NCBI GenBank assembly: GCA_020747065.1
Contig: JAGMVK010000002.1
Span: 620,001-684,000, forward strand
Length of the DNA: 64,000 bases
Direction: 5' to 3'
From: Cadophora sp. MPI-SDFR-AT-0126
Taxonomy: Eukaryota > Ascomycota > Leotiomycetes > Helotiales > Ploettnerulaceae
Shown here: in pieces, positions 57,145-64,000 of the stretch
Numbering within the stretch: position 1 is the stretch's first letter
How the letters are laid out: each line of letters begins with the position of its first letter
The notes under the pieces: generated by a model
What the model saw: the letters and a program-made list of their open reading frames with translations, nothing else
Databases searched by the model: none
What the model was told of the DNA's origin: nothing
Made by a program: the position numbers and the translations under genes

Positions 57145-59887
57145 ATGTCAAGAAAGCGAGCTGCATCGTTTGTTGACCTAACGGCCTCCGCATCAGAAGA
57201 TGAGAATCCGGGCCCACAACGCAAGCAAGCACGCACGTCCGCCAACCCAGTTCCCGGAACACAACCGCGAGCTAGCCAGTCCTTGACACGCGATGCGTGG
57301 AGTGCGGAAGTTGATGAAGAAGAGGAGATCATAGGTTCGACTCAAGATCCTGACGAGGGCTTCGGATGGGTATGTGTCGGTGCTATCGATGGCAAAATTG
57401 TGGGCGTCAGATATTACAGCGGTTATGCTACGCCTGGAGAACAGGTTATGATTAGGAGAGAGCCGGGAAATCCGTATGATTCAAACGCTATTCGAATCAA
57501 CAATGTTCAGGGAACACAAATTGGCCATATCCCAAGAGATCTGGCTTCAAAGCTCGCTGGCTTTCTGGTAAGTTCTTGAATGTTAGGAGCTCAAGGACAG
57601 TACTGAGTTATGATAGGACTCGAGAGCTATTATCCTTGAAGGTATTCTTACTGGAGAGAAAGGTCAATGGGACTGTCCTATCCACCTCAGAGTCTATGGT
57701 CCAGGTGATCCAGCTGCTCGACGGCTTCTTGAAGATAACCTGAAAGCAAAGCGAGTGCCCGTCAAGAAACAAGGCATCGCAGCCCCCAAGAAGCCCACTG
57801 CTCCCGTACCACCACCGAAGAGACAGCAAATGGGTTTCCAGAGCTCGCAGTCATCAAGCAGCCAGCCTGAGCCGGAGCCAGAAATTGACATCCAGCATTT
57901 CGTGGCCAATAGTGAACGCTTCAAGCCTCGCGACGTTGAGAAGCTGGTAGAGGCTTGGGGACAGGGTGAAGAGGCTTTGTCTAAGATGCCGATGGCTGAG
58001 CAGCCATCTGATCTGATTTCGACGCTACTTCCATATCAGCGTCAAGGTCTGGCTTGGATGCTGGAGAAGGAGAATCCGACGCTTCCCGCTGCTGGATCAA
58101 CTGATGTGGTGCAACTCTGGAAGAGACATGGTTCACGTCCAAATGCGTTCCAGAACATTGCTACGCAGTTTGTTACTTTAGAACCGCCGACTTTAGCCAG
58201 AGGCGGGATCCTTGCTGATGACATGGGGTTGGGAAAGACTCTTCAAGTTATCAGTACCATTCTCGAAGGAGGCCCTGGATCCACTCTGATCATTGCACCA
58301 GTCAGTGTGATGTCCAACTGGCCCCAGCAAATCGAACGACACGTCAAAAAAGAGCGTAATATGAAGATACTCACATATCACGGCAGTGGTCGCAAACGTA
58401 TGACATTCAGGGACTTCTCCGAATACGACGTCGTTATCACTACATACGGCACGTTGAGCACTGAATATCTCCCCAGAAACGCCAAGCACCCCGAGAAACT
58501 TCCTCGAAAGGAAGGCATCTTCTCCATGAACTGGACTCGGATCGTCCTAGACGAAGGCCACACTATCCGCAATCCCAGCACCAAATCTGCTATTGCCGCA
58601 ACCGCCTGTCTCGCAAAGTGCCGATGGGTTTTAACAGGCACACCAATCGTCAACACTATCAAGGACCTCTACTCAATGCTCAAATTTCTCGGAATAACCG
58701 GCGGCCTCGAGCGCCTCGAGCTCTTCAACGCAATCTTGACCCGTCCCCTCGGTCTAGGCGACCGTAACGCCGATCTAATCCTCCACTCGATCATGCGAAC
58801 GATGTGTCTCCGGCGCAAGAAAGACATGACGTTCGTCGATCTCAAACTACCCGAACTATCAGAATACGTGCATCGCATCCCTTTCCGCAAAGACGAGCGC
58901 GAGAAATACGACGCTTTACAAGCTGAAGCGCAAGGCATGGTACAGAAACTAAAGGCCGCGAAACCAGGACAGAACGTCTACCGGCACGTCCTGGAAGTGC
59001 TGCTCCGCATGCGACAGGTCTGCTGCCATTGGAAGCTCTGCGGCGATCGCGTGACAGACTTGTTAGCCCTGTTAGAGAATGACGAGGTCGTCGCTTTGAC
59101 GAAAGAGAATGTCGTTGCACTGCAAGCTTTACTGCAACTCACCATCGACTCCCACGAAGAATGTTCCATCTGTCTCGACGAGCTGCATAACCCGGTCATC
59201 ACAGCTTGCAAGCACGTCTTCGGGCAGGAATGCATCGAGCGCACCATCGAGCTGCAGCATAAATGCCCGATGTGCCGCGCAGAGCTCAAAGACAAAGACT
59301 GTCTTGTTCATCCTGCTGTTGAGGAGTCGGCAGGCAAGGACGAGGAGATCGATGTTAATACAAAGAGCAGCAAGACGGAGGCGCTGATGAGTATTCTGTC
59401 TGCCTCGCGCAGAGATCCGAAATCGAAAGTCGTCATCTTCTCGCAGTGGACTTCGTTCCTTGACATCATAGAAGCCCAGCTTGAAGCAGCCGGTATGAAG
59501 TTTGCTCGCATCGACGGTAGCATGTCGGCCACCATCCGCGACAAAGGCATGACCGCGTTGGAAAGCGACCCAGAATGTCGGATCTTGTTGGCTAGTTTGG
59601 CCGTCTGTTCCGTGGGATTGAACCTCGTTGCTGCTGATACCGTGATTCTGGCTGATAGCTGGTGGGCGCCGGCGATTGAGGATCAAGCTGTGGATCGGGT
59701 GCATAGATTGGGTCAGACGAGACCGTGTACGGTGTGGAGATTGGTGATGGAGGATTCTATTGAAGAGCGTGTCCTGGATATTCAGGCGGAAAAGAGACTC
59801 CTGGTTGGCAAGGCGTTTCAGGAGAAGGCGAAGGGTGGGAAGCAGAAGACTACGAGGATGGGGGATATCTTGAAATTACTGGGCTAG
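57145..59887 (+). CDS. HIRAN-SNF2-RING ATPase of the HLTF/Rad5/Rad16 type, 897 aa
   Basis: Proteins of this layout remodel stalled replication forks or act in post-replication repair, combining DNA translocase and ubiquitin ligase activities. Exons are 57145-57567 and 57617-59887. Order of parts: basic/acidic N-terminus; HIRAN domain at roughly residues 70-165 ([20 protein letters not shown] and [10 protein letters not shown]); SNF2 N-lobe with Walker [15 protein letters not shown] in place of DEAH and LTGTPIVN; a C3HC4 RING inserted in the ATPase ([20 protein letters not shown] ending CPMC); then helicase C-lobe with [12 protein letters not shown] and [11 protein letters not shown]. All ATPase and RING residues look intact. 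HIRAN plus inserted RING points to HLTF/Rad5; true Rad5 is longer. Confidence 0.92.
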
Positions 59888-60160
59888 GAGTCTTTCCGGC
59901 GGTGGTGGTATTTTCATGTTGCCAGTTGATCTAGTGACTTCGGAAGTGCCCATTGTATTATTGGCTTGGTGGTTCGCTTATGGTGTTTGGAGACTGCGTT
60001 ACTTTGTTTTCATTTCAGGTGGAAATCGCTTGTACTGGAATTTGCCATTCTTTCGGTCATCACTGCTGTACACTACATTTTAGACAGGCCGCGCAAGCGC
60101 CATATATACCAAAAGCAAGGATTTCATTTCGTAGGAGCACACAACAAGAGCTGCCCTTTA

Positions 60161-61303
60161 TCAATCCACCGCATCCCAAGCAATACACTCTTGCTCATCC
60201 TCAGAGGCTACGTTTACCTTTTTTTCCTGACTCTTCTCGGATTCAGCAACCTGGCTAATATCCGTCAACAGCTCGCCCGCACAGCCATAGAGATCAACCC
60301 AACACTTCGCAATAACGTTGCCAATATGGCCAACTCCTTCCAGACAGGGCCATTTATCCTGCTTATACAACAAGACTCTCTCCCCATCGGGAAAGCTACC
60401 CCATAGTCTTTTCCTCGCCCACATCTCATAGCACACGGTCCCGACAGCCCACAAGTCGTCTTGAATGGTATACTGTCTGCCCTCGCCGAAAGTATCGTCG
60501 TCTTCATCCTCGACGAATTTGTACCAGCGTGAACATCTGGTCTTGCCACCTTTCGCAACGCCATCCATCATCGAGCTGCTGAAATCGCAGAGCACAACGT
60601 CGTAGGATGAGGTGATGAGCGTGTTGGCTGAAGAGGTGTCGCAATGCACAATGCCGTTTTGGTGGAGGAATTCCACGCCCTCGGCTATCTGCTGGGCCCA
60701 CTTCATCCTGTGCTGAGTAAGTTGCTGGATGTGTTCATCTGTCACGCCGAGTCCAGAGTCTGCTGCTCCGTGGATGAACATGCGTAGGGCTCCGATGGGA
60801 TGGTATGAGAGCACGATGCCGGTGTGCAATGTTCCGAGGAAGTGTAGCATACTTGGGTGTTTGAAGACCGAAATGCGGGTGTAGATATCTCGCTCGTTCT
60901 CCAAGTCGATTAGATGGTCTTCCATGGGCAATTTGAGGACGGTGGTTGGAGTGAGAAGGTGGATCATGCCGGATTGACCTGTTCCAATGAGGAATAGATG
61001 TGGAAGGTAGCGTTCTGGGATATCTGGGTAGGTTTCTGGTGGTGCGGTGGATGGTCGGAGAGGTGCAGGGGTGCATGCGCGCGTTGAAGCCTCATTTGAA
61101 GTGAGACATGGAAGAGATTGGCCTGTAGAAATGGAGCGCGGTCTAGTAGGCCGATGAGGACGTTGAGAACTCGGCCTGCATACCGGAGCTGTAATAATTC
61201 GGCAAGGTGACGGTCGATTGGATTTGGTTTGGAGAGTTGTAGATTCGTCGATGCGGTCGTCCACTTGGCTACATTTAGGAGTGCAAGCACATTCTGATTG
61301 CAT
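60161..61303 (-). CDS. Degenerate protein kinase-like protein, 380 aa
   Basis: A single exon from ATG 61303. The first ~100 residues are low-complexity with four or more Cys near the start. The kinase-like fold begins YLPHLFLIGTGQSGMIHLL, with a weak glycine loop at about 107-112 and Lys124 in VLKLP. The catalytic loop reads HCDTSSANTLI (about 220-230) instead of HRDxxxxN, keeping Asp and Asn, and the DFG motif is DFSSS (Asp240). TIQDDLWAVGTVCYEMWARK matches subdomain IX. Such divergent kinases are multicopy in many filamentous fungi; activity is uncertain. It is convergent with the SNF2 gene, 273 bp apart. Confidence 0.75.
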   Translation of the reverse strand: MQSECACTPKCSQVDDRIDESTTLQTKSNRPSPCRIITAPVCRPSSQRPHRPTRPRSISTGQSLPCLTSNEASTRACTPAPLRPSTAPPETYPDIPERYLPHLFLIGTGQSGMIHLLTPTTVLKLPMEDHLIDLENERDIYTRISVFKHPSMLHFLGTLHTGIVLSYHPIGALRMFIHGAADSGLGVTDEHIQQLTQHRMKWAQQIAEGVEFLHQNGIVHCDTSSANTLITSSYDVVLCDFSSSMMDGVAKGGKTRCSRWYKFVEDEDDDTFGEGRQYTIQDDLWAVGTVCYEMWARKRLWGSFPDGERVLLYKQDKWPCLEGVGHIGNVIAKCWVDLYGCAGELLTDISQVAESEKSQEKKVNVASEDEQECIAWDAVD

Positions 61304-62210
61304 CGTAATGGTTCTGTAAGAAGGATTTGAGGATAAAGCTAAATTGATTTAGGGGGTGGCGACAAAAGTAGCGTATGTAAGTATATTTGAGGTTGTTAAA
61401 GACTGGTGTATAGTTGAAATCAGATGGCGTTCGAAGTCAATGACAGCTCAGGAAGGAGCAATTGGTGATAGCAAACAACATACGGGCATGGAGTTGTACG
61501 AGTACAAAAAGAAGATGTGCTGCTAAGGACTACTTGGGCTTCAAGAGATTCTGACATCCCCATAAGCTTCGTCCGCCAGTTCGAAGCCAGTAGTCCAATT
61601 GATGCTCCGGTGGCTCGTAAGACAAAACCTTGGGTGTGCAAGCACCAAATCTCGGTTCGATAGCTCTTTCCAAATACAGAAGATGCATTGAACGCATTCT
61701 TAATTAACCAAACCCCCTTCCACGCAGTCGGCTCCTCATGCCATTCATAACATGGACCGCCTTCAAATTGGGAACTCCCTGTCGCCGCTCAAACAACTTG
61801 TCCTCAAAGCAAGTGAAAATACAGAACAAATCCCTCACACAGCAACAATTGGTAGAGGCAAGGGAAGAAGCTTCAACAAAAACATAAGGGATATAAACGT
61901 ATCTGAGGAAGAGATTTGATGACGGAAAAATACAGCAGTCAGGACCCTTACTAACAGTCTCCTGACATCATCCCCGAGAATATGTTACAATGAAATGAAG
62001 CGATGATCAAGGAAAGCTCTGGCGTCCGTGACCACCTTTCCTTCAGGCTGGAAGCTCCACCGACGGACTCCGAAGGGAACTTGGAACTCCCCAACCTGTA
62101 GATAGCGTATACAACATTTGGTCTATGTCTCGTATCTATCCAACAGAGGGTATATATGCCCATATGCCCATATACAACACGTGAATCCAATACTTCCTAC
62201 ACATATCCAT
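61304..62210. other. Intergenic region, no gene recognised
   Basis: About 0.9 kb with the kinase-like gene promoter and the transporter gene 3' side. No domain-bearing frame. Confidence 0.5.
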
Positions 62211-63406
62211 TCAAATCAATCTTCCCTCCCTCCTCGTATCACCATCCAAATCCAACTGCAGCACATCCTCCTCAATTTCCCTCCTCTTCTTCCTCTCCTC
62301 TACACTCTCCCCAGCTAATAACTCACCATCTAGTTCAACCTCCTCACCCAGCAGACTCTCGCCCTCAATCCCATTCCCATCTCTGTCCTGATTTCTCCTC
62401 TCCGCATCGCTAACAATCCCCTTGTCCTTGTCATCACCCTCCTCTCTCCTCCCAATAATCACATTTCCTGCAACCAGCAATGCCGCGCCCAGAAACCACA
62501 TCGGCGGTAGCGATTCAGAGAATATGAGCCAGCCCATTATGGCTGTAATCATGAAGTTCGCGGATGTGTTGAGGATGCTGACTTGTGTAGTGGAGGTGCC
62601 GCGAGCGAGGGCTTTCGTGAATAAAGTCCACATTATGCCGTTGAAGATTAGGTTGAGGCCGAAGAAAATCTATGGGTGGGAAGGAGGTTAGTCGGTGTGG
62701 CCTATGTTGTAGGACGGCTGGTGCGGGTAAGAGGGCGACATACTGCTCTTACGACAACTTCTACGCCGCCTTCAACGCTCCCGAGGCCTATTGAATTGGC
62801 AATCCATGTTGCGAAGCTTGTTGTTAATTCCGTTGTTGTTCTATGATATATGTTAGTGTGAGCTATTCCAGCACGGCAAGTGACAAGAGCAACGCGGTAT
62901 CTAAGGCCAATATTTCTCTGGCATTGCAATCCTCCCAAGTTCCCCAATTTCACGTAACTTCAATCCACGCGTACTTTTTCTTTGTAACCCCAAACTCCAA
63001 CTCCTCTGACTCAAGCACTCAGTAATCCCCAACACCTGTAAAGGAAATCCGCAACCTACAATTTCGCAAATACTCCATTGAAAGCCGCACACCCACCACT
63101 AGCCAGCGCGAGTACAATCCACTGCGATTTCCTACTCATATTCTCCATACTAACAATATCTTCCTGTCCTAAATGCTCCTGTTCCAAAACCCGCTGTTCT
63201 GGTTGCGACGAGGGGTGTTCATGTCGTCCAGATAAAGCTTCTGGGCTGGTCTTGGCGTGCAGCAGAGGGGTCAGCGTGTTTGGCTCGGGCATTTTGGAGG
63301 TGGAGAGGGCGGATCGAGGGGAGGTGGTCGGGGATGGCAACGAGGATTCCCGGGATGGAGTGTTGGAAGCTCCCTTTTTGGGTGGTCGCTGACGTAGGGT
63401 GGGCAT
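62211..63406 (-). CDS. TMEM42-like EamA/DMT-superfamily membrane protein, 300 aa
   Basis: TMEM42-type proteins are small relatives of drug/metabolite transporters with unknown substrate. Exons 63406..63060, 62840..62744 and 62669..62211 (introns 219 and 74 bp) sum to 301 codons. After ~90 Ser/Pro-rich residues the membrane part begins SQWIVLALASGGCAAFNGVF. It continues AKLTTTELTTSFATWIA, then IFFGLNLIFNGIMWTLFTKA, then VSILNTSANFMITAIMGWLI and LGAALLVAGNVIIG. A hydrophilic, strongly acidic/basic tail of about 65 residues follows. Only four to five helices are seen, half of a full DMT, as in TMEM42. Confidence 0.87.
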
Positions 63407-64000
63407 ATTGAGTTGGTTGATAGTGGATCGGATTGGTTTCGAGAGGATGGAAAGGAGACGTTGAAACGAATAGGTAAACCATTGCTCGCTTGGCCTGGAT
63501 TTCCATTTTATTACACTTCAACGTTTTGCCCCGATTTACATTTGGCGCATAGGGGTTAGCAATTTGGTGTAGAATAAACATTTGGTAAACTTTAATTTAC
63601 TGGTAAGATACTTATTTAAATATATTTGGGACATTCGGTTCGCTAGGCACTTTGGGCAGATGTGGATTTCGGGTCAGGCTAGTATAAGCAATGACATTCC
63701 CAAGGTGGGCATGTGCTGTACGCTTATATCCTGACTATCGTATATGAGGTACTGGTTTTCATAAATACAATCAATTTATCCATTCCAACCCAATATAACT
63801 TTCAATCACTGCAAGGAACCCTTTCAACAGTCGGCTGCTCTGAATCAACAATCATCTAAGAGCTTCGGCATACGCACCTTGACCTTCCAATCCCAGCAAC
63901 ACAACAGAGGCCTCTCAGAATTGACAGAGAAAACCCGACTTGTGCCCTTCTACTGGATTAAATGTGAGGAGCCAGACAAATCTCAAGCGCTGTGCATGAG
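63407..64000. other. Upstream flank of the transporter gene, no gene recognised
   Basis: The last ~600 bp include the probable promoter of the TMEM42-like gene. No coding sequence seen up to the window edge. Confidence 0.5.

Overview
The window is nuclear DNA of a filamentous ascomycete (Pezizomycotina). Genes on both strands carry many short introns, mostly 46-130 bp, with GTAAGT/GTATGT-like donors, CTAAC/CTGAC-like branch sites and YAG acceptors. Gene content is typically fungal: a two-finger iron-responsive GATA repressor, fungal-specific transcription factors, an AA9-type LPMO, a Hal4/Sat4-type kinase and Svf1. A leotiomycete is my guess, but the sequence alone does not prove it. Exon joins were worked out by hand from splice signals and reading phase. 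Every multi-exon gene marked confident sums to a whole number of codons.

Left part (1-18.7 kb): the 5' end of a thioredoxin gene (-) with a possible mitochondrial presequence; an 844-residue Ser/Arg-rich unknown protein (-); a small two-exon unknown (-); a transcription-factor-like gene without a zinc cluster (+) convergent with a peroxisomal D-amino-acid oxidase (-); a gene with a possible frameshift in a zinc-ribbon-like segment (-); and an OTU-type deubiquitinase (+).

Middle (18.7-47 kb): a 4.3-kb stretch without a recognisable gene leads into a SreA/SRE-type GATA repressor (+), convergent with an aquaporin (-). After another 4.5-kb gene-poor stretch comes a row of minus-strand genes: Tvp15-like Golgi protein, secreted DJ-1/PfpI protein, AA9-like LPMO, mitochondrial Hsp10, Hal4/Sat4-like kinase and mitochondrial ribosomal protein uL11m.

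Right part (47.9-64 kb): a Nit2-like amidase, Svf1 and a divergent histone H4 variant (all +), a Pmp3-like membrane protein (-), a Zn2Cys6 transcription factor (+), a HIRAN-SNF2-RING ATPase of the HLTF/Rad5 type (+), a degenerate protein kinase (-) and a TMEM42-like EamA transporter (-).

I see no biosynthetic cluster, CRISPR array, rRNA, tRNA or intact transposon. The genes look like ordinary euchromatic neighbours rather than one pathway. The most notable item is the histone H4 variant at 51.25-52.08 kb: 156 residues, six exons, long N- and C-terminal extensions, and the canonical acetylatable tail lysines kept.
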